Shown here: in pieces, positions 33,669-45,422 of the stretch | How the letters are laid out: each line of letters starts with the position of its first letter | Numbering within the stretch: the first letter of the stretch is position 1 | Source of the DNA: Neoarius graeffei | Taxonomy: Eukaryota > Chordata > Actinopteri > Siluriformes > Ariidae | Direction of reading: 5' to 3' | DNA length: 64,000 nt | Assembly: GCF_027579695.1 (NCBI RefSeq) | Contig: NC_083577.1 | Coordinates: forward strand, 30,307,198 to 30,371,197 | Notes under the pieces: model-generated | What the model saw: the letters and a program-made list of their open reading frames with translations, nothing else | Database searches by the model: none | What the model was told of the DNA's origin: nothing | Program-made: the position numbers and the translations under genes

Positions 33669-33967
33669 CAGTGGTTACATGATGATTAACTCATTCTACC
33701 AATTTGCAAATGTGTTTTACAAGCGAATAACGCATTGACTGTTGGGAGGGTGTATGTTCCTTTCCCTCATCAATGGAAGTAAAACACATCCGGAGCCTTA
33801 AACACTGCGTTCCATGAGGCTGGCAGGGGGAGTCGGCTCTCTTCTGTGGGATCTTTCACTAGTGTTAGAATGCTAGTTTAAGCTGATATGTGATTGATCT
33901 AACGGTAAAACAGGACGAGGGCTCGAGAACCTTTTTGACACGTTGAAAGGTTACAATTTTACTTCGC

Positions 33968-34046
33968 AACAGAATGTATCTGAATTCTGATTGGTTCTTG
34001 TATCTGAATTCTGATTGGTTGTTGTATCTGAATTCTGATTGGTTGT
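33968..34046 (+). repeat. Tandem repeat of about 25 bp, three copies
   Basis: Units GTATCTGAATTCTGATTGG repeat three times here and twice in the right duplicate (about 57,368-57,417). Each unit has an inverted CCAAT box (ATTGG). It lies in the intron before the B30.2 exon. Confidence 0.7.
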
Positions 34047-35007
34047 TGTTTATATTATTGCCCTTCTGTTGTCTTCTTGAGCCCAGAGCGGAGGGGGGAG
34101 GAGGGAGTGACAGGGTTCTACAGAGAAAAGTTTTTGCCCCCACTTTCAAATGAAGCCCCTCGAGAACCAATCAGTTCAGCGGATGTGTGTTCTCGGTATG
34201 GGACGTTTTCAAAAGAGAGGCGGGAGGAACCAAACATTTCTGATCCAGAAGGCGGAGGCTGTTTTGCTTATTACGTGAAAATGTTTGAGAGCGAATATTC
34301 ATGAGGGAATTTTGCATGCTGTTTCGCCCAGTGGAAACCTACAGGAACCATTTGTGTACCGCCATTTTTTTTCTTCAGTCAGAAATATCGGTCGGGACAC
34401 GCCCATACCGTCCATACCCAATTCTACACCTATGCAGTAAGACTCTTAATTCTGTGTGTGTGTGTTTTCAGCACCTGTAACTCTGGACCCCAACACTGCT
34501 CATCCTGAACTCATTGTATCTGATGATCTGAAAAGTGTGAGACGCAGCGATGAGAAACAGAAACTTCCTGATAATCCAGAGAGATTTGATAAATATTGGT
34601 GTATCCTGGGATCTGAGGGCTTTAACTCGGGGACACACTGCTGGGATGTGGAAGTTGGAGACTGTCCGTGGTGGAGTGTGGGTGTGATGACAGAATCTGC
34701 TCAGAGGAAGGGGGGGATATTCTCCAGAAGTGGAATCTGGTGTGTGTGGTATTTTGGTGATAAATATTGCGCAGTTTCTACACCACATCCAGACACTCAG
34801 CTCTCAGTAGCACAGAAACTCCAGAGGATCAGAGTGAAGCTGGACTGGGACAGAGGAAAACTGTCATTCTCCGACCCTCTCACGAACACACAATTACACA
34901 CTTTCACACACACATTTACTGATAAATTACTGCCATTCCTATGTGTTAATGGTTCCATCAAGATCCTCCCACTTGAGTGCTCTGTAAGAGTGAATCAGAT
35001 CAGTTAG

Positions 35008-36520
35008 CATTGATGTTGTTTTATTCCAGTTCATTAATAAAATACTGCAGATTAAAAGATTAGTGTTCTTTGTGTCAGTCTTTTTTCCCCCTTTTGGAAA
35101 CCCTGAAGCACACACTGTGATTTTTTTTTTATTTTCAAGTGAATCAACTCAAAATATTGACAGAATATCTTGAAATAATGAATTAACTCAAATAATAAAA
35201 TATATTTTGAAAGCAAGAGGAAGTCAAAATAAGTGAAATAATGACACTGTCTTGAAATAACAAGGTATTAACTCAAACTTACGACATAGCATTTAATTAA
35301 AATCACAAAAGTGTTCAAATGCAGAATGAGCTGAAAAGATTATTTAATTTTATTGATGTATTTTAAATAAATTGAGAATTTGAAAGCTCATGTCTTGCCT
35401 GTATTTGTACTTGTTAGCGTTTGCTGTTATTCTTGGATTAAACGTGTGTGTGTGTGTGTGAAACTGTGCAGTGGAGGAGAATTCAAGCTCTAAGTTTCCC
35501 TCCACCAGCAGTTTGTGGTTTTGTAAAGATCAGATGGATTTGTATGTTAATGCTGCATTAGGTGATGATTCACAAGTTCAAATCAATTCTGAGTGAAATA
35601 AATTCATTTTGTTCATTCTGATATTAAACATTGTTAATCTGCATAATGGGACAATTAAAATATGCACAAATAAATATATCTGTAATCTGTGTAATGTTTA
35701 TTATTAACAGTTAAAATGTTCATGATGTGCACAGTTATATATTTGTACAGATGTGTGCAGTGGTTGTTGTTATTTTCATGATTAGTATCAGGGATGTGTT
35801 CAGTTTAATGTGTGTGTAAGTGATCACTGAGAGGATGTGGAAGAGAGAGAGGCAGGTGAGAGAGTCAGTCATTAAAGGTGTTAAAAGCAACAATTTTCTC
35901 AATGTTCTCTATCGTCATTTAACCGCAAGTTATATTTAACTCTCATCCATTATCCCTGGCTGCTGTATCATATGGGTTAAAACATGACAAGATCTGTCTC
36001 GACTATAATAAATAAAAATTAAACATTTAGGCCTAGGTATTTTATTTTTGTCCCATGTCTTCCCACTACACAGTGTTCCAACTTTTTTGGAATTGGGGTT
36101 GTATTATTATTATTACAAAGCTTTGTTAAATACTTGATTCTGATTGGTTTACAGTCTGTTTTTTCTTTATTACAAACTGTTGTTATGGACCACGACATTA
36201 CCAGAAGCAATAAAATCATTTTAAAACAATATTTTGTCAGATTTTGAGTTTTTTTTAGTACGTAACTGTGTAATAAATGGGATAATGTATAGTGAGCCGA
36301 TTCTTATCGCAAAATAAAATGCCTTCAGGGTGATTCAAGACCTTCTCTGCTTTGTGTTGGACTCCTGCATCACCCTGTCAGGGTGTATTTCATGATAACA
36401 ACCAGCTTACTGTACATTATCGTTCACTCGTTTAAGTGAGCATAATGATCTTTGGCCTAAACTAACTTGGAGCCATGGGTTCTTTGCAAACGACCACTCA
36501 CGATGCAAAAGTGCTGATGG
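35008..36520. other. 3' flank of the left TRIM copy
   Basis: AATAAA occurs shortly after the stop (about 35,036). A (GT)n run is at 35,444-35,460. Near 36,073-36,104 there is a fish DNA-transposon terminus (CCAACTTTTTTGGAATTGGG). The part 35,475-35,990 is repeated at 47,937-48,450 and 58,908-59,427. No gene seen. Confidence 0.6.
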
Positions 36521-36817
36521 TTTGTGTTGCTTACGGCTGTTCTAATAGATCAACCCTGGGGGCAAAAAAGAAAAACAAGGGCTACAGAAATGGACAAATT
36601 TCTCCATCCAGCTACCTCTGCTAAACAAACTAGCACTGTGTCTTTTTTGAGACCATTATTGAGTACGAACACGATCCAGTTTTCCTCTTACAGTTCATGT
36701 TGGAATTTTACCAAAAGGTCTGTTTTGTGTGCCAGGCTTATGGACTTTCTGGATTTATATATTTACTTATTTTTTGAATGTAAGATCAGAGATCTTGATT
36801 TGCAGCACAGCTCATGA
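36521..36817 (+). pseudogene. THAP-like N-terminal fragment (left duplicate)
   Basis: Reads MVCVAYGCSNRSTLG from about 36,519, the CxxxxC start of a THAP domain, before the frame is lost. The same fragment is at 59,946-60,244. A second readable block around 37,735-37,821 (YVAKERK.RTKLINIGGQR) has an intact counterpart at 60,796-60,957; I do not recognise its family. Confidence 0.45.
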
Positions 36818-37417
36818 CAACAATCACGATGACAGTGGAATGTTTGAAGAGAAACAGAGATCATCAGTGTGTTTAAACTGCGAAACCTTTTAAAGCTTGA
36901 CTTGGAAACCTGACGGACAGGTGTTTTTAAGTGTCCAAATACTTTTGGGGGCCTTGCATAAGATTCCACAACCATCCCCGAGTGGGACTAGTTGGACAGA
37001 TACTGTGGGTTTTTCCCTATCTTTCAATTCAATTCAGGACTAGAAGTAGATTTTTATGAGGAACACTAATTTTGAAGCTGTACTGCCTTTCAGATTTTTC
37101 AAGTTTATGTCATATAAAGAATTTTCCCCTGACACCCAATTATTTTTTGGTTAGTGGAGCAAACGCTACTGAATTCAAATCACAGACTTCCAATTTTATT
37201 AGGTTTTTTTTAATAGAACACTGAATGAACTGACGGCCATGTGGCGCTAAATTCTCCGCTATTTTTTCCTGCTTCACCATGACCCAATTCAAGATACTAT
37301 GTCATGCATCACGTGGTGGGCTTTCCCCGTTCTTGCAAGGCATTGTGGGATACAAATTTGAAACAGGAGAAAAAAATGGAGGATGTGAGTGTGCAAATGA
37401 AACGTGAAAGACTGACT

Positions 37418-37612
37418 CCATTCAAGTCAAGTCAACTTTATTGTCAAATATGCTATACATGCTCGACATACAGCACAGATGAAATTTCAGTCCTCTCTGA
37501 CCCACGGTGCAAACAGGCAATGCAATAAATAAAAATAGAATAATTGAAAAAAAAACAAACAATATAAACAGTCTAAACACTCTAGATAAGAACTAGACAT
37601 AGACTAAACACT

Positions 37613-37643
<31 letters not shown>

Positions 37644-37705
37644 GTAAATTGGTGCAAATAAACAAACAGTCAAGGGCACTTGAAGCACTTGAGGTATAGC
37701 AGGTA
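37418..37705. mobile_element. Left-only insertion with (AC)n
   Basis: Begins around TTCAAGTCAAGTCAACTTTA and ends before AGTAATGGAAAGTAAGAAG. The right duplicate runs straight through at about 60,836-60,860. It contains an (AC)n microsatellite (37,614-37,643). The ACTTTATTGTCAAATATGC start is a dispersed fish repeat. Ends are approximate. Confidence 0.6.
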
Positions 37706-39170
37706 CAGTAATGGAAAGTAAGAAGAAAAGACGCTATGTTGCGAAGGAAAGGAAACATAGGACCAAACTAATAAATATCGGTGGTCAGCGAACACCTCGG
37801 TGTGATCAGCGGTTCGTTTAGCGACAGAATGATGGAAGTGTCAGGGCAGGGTCAGAGGTAAACCTGTAGATGGCAGTAATGCAATACTGTGGATGCCAGC
37901 TGCTGTAAAACCCAAAAGAAGTAGCAGATAAACCTGCACATGCGCACACGGACTTCCTCTGTCTGCTTGACTGCACGAAACGAGCGATTTGATGCACATT
38001 ATTTGCTTGGGAATCCCCTCAAATCACTTCCCAGCCACAGAATGGCCTCTGTTGTTTTTTTTTTTTAATCCCCCGCTGGCCTAAATGCCCGAAGAGGGAT
38101 TATGTGGTGGCGAAGTCCATCCATCTCCATCCTTCCGTCCCAGAAAGGGTTCTCACCTTCTGAAATCAACTCCTCTCACAATTTTTGGAGGAATTTCACG
38201 AAACTTGCCAAAGGCTTTGTTATAGGACAGTCATGTGCATATTGCAATTTCATTTGCAATATATTGTAGCGGGGGATATTGTGGTCTCAGAGCACCCTTG
38301 TTTAGATATTACAGAAATAAACATACAGTATAGGGTGGATTTTGATGCTATTTCAAGAAGCAAAATGCTATTTCAAAATGACCGTTTACCGGGATGCTAT
38401 TTGAAATCCCTGGGGAGAACACTGCTCTTTACTTACTTGTTTCAGGGTTAATTATTTGTTGAAGTCAACATTCATAATCAGTGTGCTGTTCCTTTGATTG
38501 CTTGCATTCTGATAGAAGTGAGAGCGGGGGATACGTAAGTGAGCAGTAGCTCAGACTTGATCTTGTTGCGGGCGTGTCGAACAGAATGTACCCACATGTG
38601 GCGTTGCCTGAGTCTGGGTTGAATATTTAAAGGAGAACTGAAGTCATTTTTAAACTTGCTTTATTTCTGAATTAACGTGTTATTCAATTATGTTTTTGTT
38701 TTTAGTAACCTTATATCGTGACTCATATTGGCAATTAATTGCAATTAAACATTATACTTATTGGCCTGTTCGGTTTTTAGCCATGTTGAATTTAGTTCGT
38801 TTGGTCCACGGCAGGCGTCGCTTATCCGCACGATCTTCACGAGACTTGTGCGAGACTTCGAAACGTGAAGTGTCAGCCAGGTGTCTGTGCCGCCATTTTG
38901 AAAACTGTTTTCCAAATGAAATATTGCACAAAAACGAGTTTAAATGATTACTGCCTACTTTTTTCAAACTTTCCTGATTGCTATCAAAACGTCCAGCTTG
39001 ATTACATCACCATTCGAACAAGGGTGCGCGTCTTTTGACAACGTTGGCAGATGTTGGTTACTTTCACTGTGACTGAAATCGCTCCCGACTCACTATATAG
39101 GGCACTATATTGTGGGGATACCATTTTGTAGTGTTGTCCAAAACCTTAGTGAGGATTATTTACACTCTAT

Positions 39171-39729
39171 TGTTAGGACTAGGACTGTTTTGGCCTCTAG
39201 AGGCCGCTGTTATTTCCGTTGCGTGTCATGTTTATTTTGGCCTCTAGAGGCCTGTGTTTTGTGTTTGTGTTAATTGCCTGTTTAGTCCTGATTATCTTCA
39301 CCTATGTTCAATTTAGTTTGTGTATTTATACCCCCTGAGTTCAGTCCTCTTGTCACGGAGTCTTTGTGCTGTTATGTTTATCTCCAGTTTCCTCTGTACT
39401 GTGTTCTTTATTTTGCATTTTGCTTTTCTTTTGGACCTAGTAGTTACTGTGTTTTTTGGATCTTCTGAGCTTTGGTATTTTTGCCTTTTCTGTTTTTTTG
39501 GCTTTTGTTTTGTACTTTTGGATTTTTTATTTTTTCCCTTATCTTCTGAGCGTTTTTGTATTTTAACTTTTTGGATATTTTTTGTACATATTGTAAATAA
39601 ACCTTTGTGATACTTTTTCTACTTCCGCCTCACGCCTCTGCATTTGAGTCATCCCCTTGGTGGCCTAGTGGGGGTTTGCTGGATTATCACACCAACGAAC
39701 CAGGTTTGAATCCCAGCAAAACCCTAACA
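39171..39729 (+). repeat. 5' LTR of the sushi element
   Basis: Starts TGTTAGGACTAGGACTG and ends CCCTAACA. U3 has the 14-bp palindrome GGCCTCTAGAGGCC twice, about 50 bp apart. TATTTATA (39,323-39,330) is followed about 25-30 bp later by a likely transcription start near 39,354. AATAAA is at 39,596-39,601. Confidence 0.93.
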
Positions 39730-39730
39730 G

Positions 39731-39741
39731 AAAGACTCCGT
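39731..39741 (+). other. Self-priming binding site of the sushi element
   Basis: AAAGACTCCGT lies one base after the LTR. It is perfectly complementary to ACGGAGTCTTT at 39,355-39,365, just after the predicted transcription start. No tRNA-type TGG primer site is present. This matches the self-priming arrangement known for Tf1 and proposed for vertebrate sushi elements. Confidence 0.75.
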
Positions 39742-39742
39742 C

Positions 39743-40728
39743 ATGACCGACTCAGCAGAGGCTGCTTCAACTGTCTACCTGGCCAACCTTCAGGGAATTA
39801 CGGCAGCTTTGACACGCTTCGGAGCGACCATGGACATACGCTCACCAGCCAACGTGAGGCCCTTGCTCGCCACAAGGAACTGCTTCAGCAAATTGGGAAA
39901 ACCCTGGCACAGCTGACATCTCTGCCTGCATCTCCTGATCCAGCTCCCGCTCCTGCTCCTGTGCCTCCTGCCATGCTGCCGTCTTCACCTCGCGAACCCA
40001 GCCTTCCTGCACCACAGAGGTACGACGGCAAGCACAGTGAGTGCCGAGAGTTCCTTACCCAGTGTCAACTCACCTTTGAGCTTCAGCCTACCACCTACAC
40101 TACGGATCGCCGCAAGATTGCCTTTGTGATCACCTTATTAGCTGGTAAGGCGCGAGCCTGGGCTACTGCTATCTGGCAAAGACAAGGACCTGAGTGCCTT
40201 GATTTCCAGCTGTTTTCTAAAGAGATGCTTCGGGTCTTCGATCAGGCGGACATCAGTACCGACGCAGCCTGAAAGCTCATGTCCATCCGGCAAGGAGGAA
40301 GCGTCGCAGATTACGCCATCTCGTTCCGGACGCTCGCAGCAGTAAGTGGATGGAACGAGACTGCCCTGGTGTCAGCCTTCCACCATGGTCTGTCTGACCC
40401 CATCAAGGACGGTCTGGCCTCTATTGGATGCCCAAGTGACCTCGAAATCCTCATCTCACATGCTATTCGTCTGGACAACAGGATGAGAGAACGCCACCAA
40501 GCCTTGAGCCCCCCCAGCCTCCCTACCTCTACCTGGAGACCGTCTACCTCCTTCAGTGACTGTCCAGAACCCATGCAAGTGGGTCGTACTCGCCTCTCCG
40601 CATCTGAGAGGGAGCGCAGAAGGAGGGACAAGTGCTGCATCTACTGTGGCAAGCCTGGTCACTTCCGAGCATCATGTCCCGAACTCTTGGAAAAAGGACT
40701 GCCCCGTCCAGCCGAGGGAGGGTTGTGA
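39743..40728 (+). pseudogene. gag of the sushi element
   Basis: ATG at 39,743 opens in one frame (MTDSAEAASTVYLANLQ); the rest of gag is in another, so an indel lies around 39,830-39,860. A TGA at 40,270-40,272 replaces an expected Arg codon before KLMSIRQGGSVADYAI. The CCHC knuckle CCIYCGKPGHFRASC sits at about 40,636-40,680. The leader between LTR and ATG is only 13 bases, consistent with self-priming elements. Confidence 0.82.
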
Positions 40729-43700
40729 CGGGGCCTACCCTCTCTCCCGGACTCCCTGGCCAAGGAATCTACATCCCAGTCTCCATCTCCTGGGGTGAGT
40801 CTGTCCACTCTTGTCAAGCTTTGTTAGACTCAGGGGCGGCTGAGAACTTTATGGATAGTCACTTCGCCCAAAGCATCAATATTCCGACTGCACCTCTTGA
40901 AGTCCCACTGTCTGTGTCTGCCCTCGATGGCCAAGCATTAGGTGATGGAAGAGTCACCCAAGTTACTTCTCCAGTCTTCCTCCAGTCTCAAGGTCACAAG
41001 GAAGAAATATCCCTGCACCTGATTCCTTCACCTGAGTTCCCAGTTATTCTAGGCCTTCCTTGGCTTACTCGCCACAACCCTTGCATAGACTGGGTAACAA
41101 GCCAGGTTGTGGAATGGGGCCCTGCATGCCATGCCTCTTGTCTGCTCTCTAGCTCTCCTGTGTTTCCTGCCGAGCCCCCTGATCTCACCGAGTTATCTCA
41201 AGTTCCCACAGAGTACTGGGATCTCAAGGAGGTATTCATCAAGAGCAGGGCCGCCGTTCTTCCTCCGCACCGGGCCTACGACTGTGCCATCGACTTGCTC
41301 CCTGGGACTACCCCTCCTCGTGGCAGACTGTTTTCCCTCTCTCAGCCAGAACGCAAGGCCATGGAGGAATACCTCAAAGACGCCCTGGTCTCTGGGTTCA
41401 TTCGACCCTCCACCTCACCTGCTGGTGCCGGCTTTTTCTTTGTCGGCAAGAAGGATGGGGGGCTCTGACCATGTATTGACTACAGGGGCCTGAACAAGAT
41501 CACTGTGCGCAACCGATATCCCCTTCCGCTGATGTCCACTGCTTATGACCTGCTCCAAGGTGCCACCGTCTTCACCTAAGTTGGACCTACGGAACGCATA
41601 CCACCTCATCCGTATCCGACAGGGAGACGAGTGGAAGACTGCCTTTATCACCCCGTCTGGGCACTATGAATACCAGGTGATGCCCTTCGGACTCACCAAC
41701 GCACCAGCTGTTTTTCAGGCCCTAATCAATTACGTCTTAAGGGACATGATTAACCTGTACGTTTTTGTCTATCTCGACGACATCCTTATCTTTTCCAAGA
41801 CCGTGCAGGAGCACCACCACCATGTCCGCCAGGTTCTCCAGAGGCTGCTACAGAACAATCTGTTCGCCAAGGCCCAGAAATGCGAATTTCATGTTCCCGA
41901 GGTCTCCTTCTGGGATTTATTGTACGGACAGGCCAACTCCAAATGGACCCTGCCAAGACCCTGGCCGTCCAGGACTGGCCTACTCCCAAGTCCGTTAAGG
42001 AGGTTCAGCGGTTCTTAGGATTCGCTAACTTCTACCGCAAGTTCATCAGGAACTTCAGTTCTGTAGCAGCACCCATGTCAGACCTTACCAAAGGGACAGG
42101 TGGATCTTATGTCTAGTCTCCTCAAGCGGAAAAGGCGTTCAAAGACCTCAAGGACCGCTTCTGCACGGCACCCATTCTGGTCCTCCCGGACACCTCCCAA
42201 CCATTCATCGTGGAGGTGGACGCCTCGGACAGTGGTGTCGGCACGGTGCTCTCTCAACGTTCGGAAGGAAAGCTGCACCCCTGCGCTTACTTCTCCCACC
42301 GCCTGAGTCCTGCGGAGTCCCGGTATGATGTGGGGGATCGAGAACTGCTAGCGGTCAAACTGGCCCTTGAGGAGTGGAGGCACTGGCTGGAGGGAGCGCA
42401 ACATCCATTCCTGGTTTGGACTGACCACAAGAACCTGGAGTACCTCCAGCAAGCCAAGAGACTGAACCCTCGACAGGCTAGGTGGGCCCTGTTTTTCAGT
42501 CGGTTTGACTTCACCCTTTCGTACCGCCCTGGCTCCAAGAACACCAAACCTGACGCACTGTCCAGGCTGTTCTCTGCCACTCACAGGGAGAATGAAGTCG
42601 GGCCTATTATCCCTGTGTCCCGGATTGTGGCCCCTGTCCGCTGGGGTATTGAGGAGGCTGTCCGACGAGCTCAATGCCAGGACCCCGGTCCTGGGACGGG
42701 GCCACCGGGCCTCTTGTACGTCCCACATCAAGCCCGGGCCAAGGTTCTCCAGTGGGGTCACTCTTCCCCTCTCACCACCCACCCGGGAGCTCGGAGGACC
42801 CTGGACTTCCTGAAAAGACGCTTCTGGTGGCCTAACATGGAGAAGGAAGTAAGGTCATTTGTCCTGTCCTGTGAGGTTTGCACCAGAACCAAGAACCCAC
42901 GACAGCGTCCCCAGGGTCTCCTGCATCCTCTGACCATTCCCCGGCATCCCTGGTCCCACGTGGCAGTCGACTTCATCACGGGTCTCCCTGAGTCACAAGG
43001 TAACACGGTCATTTTGGTCATAGTTGACAGATTCTCCAAGGCCTGCCGCTTCATACCACTGTGCAAACTCCCCTCTGCTCTTGAAACAGCGAAACTCATG
43101 TTTAATCATGTCTTCCGAGTCTTTGGTCTTCCACAGGACATCGTCTCAGACCGAGGGCCCCAGTTCTCCTCCCAAGTGTGGCACGGGTTCTGCAAGGTCA
43201 TCGGAGCCACTGCCAGCCTCTCCTCTGGGTTTCACCCACAGTCCAATGGTCAGACGGAGAGGCTCAACCAGGACCTGGAAACCACCCTGCGAGGCCTGGC
43301 TATGGATAACCCGACATCGTGGAGCACCTGGCTGCCATGGGCAGAGTACGCCCACAACACCCTGCAGTCATCGGCCACCAAGCTGTCGCCATTCCAGTGC
43401 CAATTCGGGTTCCAGCCACCTCTGTTCCTGGACCAGGAGGAGGACGCAGGGGTGCCCTCGGTCAACCAATATGTGAGACGGTGTCGCAAGACCTGGAGCA
43501 AGGTCAGAAAGACCCTCATACAGACCTTCAGAACCAACCAGACTCAGGCCAACCGCCATAGAAGACCTGCACACGCTTTCCGCCCTGGGCAGCGGGTTTG
43601 GCTGTCCACTAAGGACCTTCCGCTGCGGGTGGAGAACCGCAAGCTTGCTCCTCGCTACATTGGCCCCTTCAAGGTGGTGCGCAGGGTTAACCCTGTCTCC

Positions 43701-44027
43701 TACCGGCTCCAGTTGCCCCGGACTCTGAGGATCAACCCCACTTTCCATGTTTCCCTGTTGTGGCCCGTACTGACGTCTATGTATGCCCCTGCCCCTAGGA
43801 ACCCCCCACCCCCCCGCATCTTCCAGTGTCAGACTGTGTTCACTGTGCATCGCCTGCTTGACTCCCGCCGGGTCCGCGGCGGGTTGCAATATCTGGTGGA
43901 CTGGGAGGGCTATGGTCCTGAGGAGCGCTGCTGGGTTCCTGCTCAGGATGTCCTAGATAAAGAACTGTGTCGGGACTTCCATTCGGCCCATCCGGATCGC
44001 CCTGGGAACGTCAGGAGACGCTCCTAG
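40632..44027 (+). pseudogene. pol of the sushi element
   Basis: Overlaps gag in the -1 frame. Protease motif LLDSGAAENFMD. RT is interrupted by TGA at 41,466 (Arg expected before PCIDYRGLN), by an extra T near 41,576 and by a frame change near 41,912. The active-site YLDD is intact at about 41,770. From 42,210 to 44,027 a single frame covers RNase H (VEVDASD, DRELLA, WTDHKN, KPDALSR), integrase (zinc domain, [25 protein letters not shown]) and a C-terminal chromodomain ([19 protein letters not shown]). The chromodomain defines the chromovirus lineage and targets integration to marked chromatin. Confidence 0.93.
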
Positions 44028-44039
44028 AGGGGGGGGTCC

Positions 44040-44612
44040 TGTTAGGACTAGGACTGTTTTGGCCTCTAGAGGCCGCTGTTATTTCCTTTTCGTGTCATGT
44101 TTATTTTGGCCTCTAGAGGCCGCCACTGTTCCTGTGTTTTGTGTTTGTGTTAATTGCCTGTTTAGTCCTGATTATCTTCACCTGTGTTCAATTTAGTTTG
44201 TGTATTTATACCCCCTGAGTTCAGTCCTCTTGTCAGGGAGTCTTTGTGCTGTTATGTTTATCTCCAGTTTCCTCTGTACCGTGTTCTTTATTTTGCATTT
44301 TGCTTTTCTTTTGGACCTAGTAGTTACTGTGTTTTTTGGATCTTCTGAGCTTTGGTATTTTTGCCTTTTCTGTTTTTTTGGCTTTTGTTTTGTGCTTTTG
44401 GATTTTTTTATTTTTTCCCTTATATCTTCTGAGCATTTTTGTATTTTTACTTTTTGGATATTTTTTGTACATATTGTAAATAAACCTTTTTGATACTTTT
44501 TCTACTTCTGCCTCAGGCCTCTGCATTTGAGTCATCCCCCTGGTGGCCTAGTGGGGGTTTGCTGGATTATCACACCAACGAACCAGGTTTGAATCCCAGC
44601 AAAACCCTAACA
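44040..44612 (+). repeat. 3' LTR of the sushi element
   Basis: Same ends as the 5' LTR. It keeps an 11-bp stretch (GCCACTGTTCC) missing from the 5' LTR and has G instead of C in the self-priming segment (TCAGGGAGTC), among other substitutions. Both LTRs carry two GGCCTCTAGAGGCC palindromes. Confidence 0.92.
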
Positions 44613-45028
44613 CCTATATATTGCACTCAAAGTATCCCACAATGCATCATGAAAAGTAGTGTACAACCGATGGTCACTAACCCAAACAATATATCCCATC
44701 ATGTATTGTAGTCATGCTGAAAGAAGTCAAATTAAAAGTCTCAAATTTGATTTAATAAAAGGTAGTGGCAAAAAAGAAAGTATTCAGCCTTGATTTAAAA
44801 GAACTGCAAGTTGCAGGTACTTTGTATTGATTAATGTGGGAAATACACTCAGTATAATATAGATTTATCACAAAAATACATGCATGTGTTTATTATTTTG
44901 AAAACCCACCAGCCGACTGATTTGGCACGTTTTAATTGTGCGACAGTAATGATGTAAATACCAGCACGACGGACTAGTGTCCAAAAGCATTTTTTTCATT
45001 TTACCAATGAACTCACTATATAGTCCTC

Positions 45029-45422
45029 ATCTCATCTCATCTCATCTCATCTCATCTCATCTCATCATCTCTAGCTGCTTTATCCTGTTCTACAGGGTCG
45101 CAGGCAAGCTGGAGCCTATCCCAGCTGACTACGGGCAAAAGGTGGGGTACACCCTGGACAAGTCGCCAGGTCATCACAGGGCTGACAGATAGACACAGGC
45201 AACCATTCACACTCACATTCACACCTACGGTCAATTTAGAGTCACCAGTTAACCTAACCTGCATGTCTTTGGACTGTGGGGGAAACCGGAGCACCCGGAG
45301 GAAACCCACGCGGACACGGGGAGAACATGCAAACGCCGCACAGAAAGGCCCTCGCCGGCCACGGGGCTCGAACCCGGACCTTCTTGCTGTGAGGCGTTAA
45401 CCACTACACCACCATGCCGCCC
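45029..45422 (-). mobile_element. tRNA-derived SINE
   Basis: Reverse orientation with a long (CTCAT)n tail, flanked by ACTATATAGTCCTC (45,015-45,028 and 45,423-45,436). Its 3' neighbouring sequence reappears beside the SINE at 52,729. Confidence 0.93.

Larger units (their letters stand above)
27764..35007 (+). pseudogene. TRIM35/A33-like RING-B-box-B30.2 gene, left copy, broken
   Basis: Exons by comparison with the right copy: 27764-28162, 28314-28407, 28500-28730, 32899-32921, 33009-33127, 34472-35007. Exon 1 encodes a complete C3HC4 RING (CPVCCEIF...CPVCRR) and a B-box 2 (CSLH...HTNH). Exon 3 is the coiled coil. Exon 6 is PRY-SPRY ([27 protein letters not shown]). Exon 2 is 94 bp instead of 96; the 2-bp loss brings a stop within it. 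Intron 3 holds a 4-kb transposon. A truncated RING/B-box product remains possible. A 5' UTR exon probably ends at CTCTG|GTGAGT (27,565). Confidence 0.85.
26230..38450. repeat. Segmental duplication, left copy
   Basis: Colinear and highly similar to 52,160-62,900: Tc1 relic, TRIM promoter, six TRIM exons, SINE in intron 5, 3' flank, THAP-like fragment and LINE 3' UTR relic (about 37,861-37,925). Differences are mostly clean insertions listed separately. The 26,770-27,530 part is the TRIM upstream region without other genes. Confidence 0.9.
39171..44612 (+). mobile_element. Tf1/sushi-type Ty3/Gypsy chromovirus, defective
   Basis: Two LTRs (559 and 573 bp), gag with a CCHC knuckle, pol in the order protease-RT-RNase H-integrase-chromodomain, and a G-rich polypurine tract (about 44,026-44,039). 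Flanks TCTAT and CCTAT agree with a 5-bp duplication with one mismatch. Broken by nonsense and frame changes in gag and RT. The integrase-chromodomain part is fully open. Confidence 0.95.

Noticed and set aside
36019-36219. Short minus-strand open frame near CCAACTTTTTTGGAATTGGG
   Set aside because: It lies over a dispersed transposon end and is also present in the right duplicate without conservation of reading frame (59,451-59,636).
39320-39610. 97-codon hydrophobic open frame in the sushi LTR, repeated at 44,200
   Set aside because: It is T-rich LTR sequence present in both LTRs and gives no recognisable protein; membrane-like composition follows from the T runs.
40680-40728. A canonical -1 slippery heptamer for the sushi gag-pol overlap
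   Set aside because: The overlap is in the -1 frame, but the A run near 40,691 does not fit X XXY YYZ in the gag frame, so I do not call a site.
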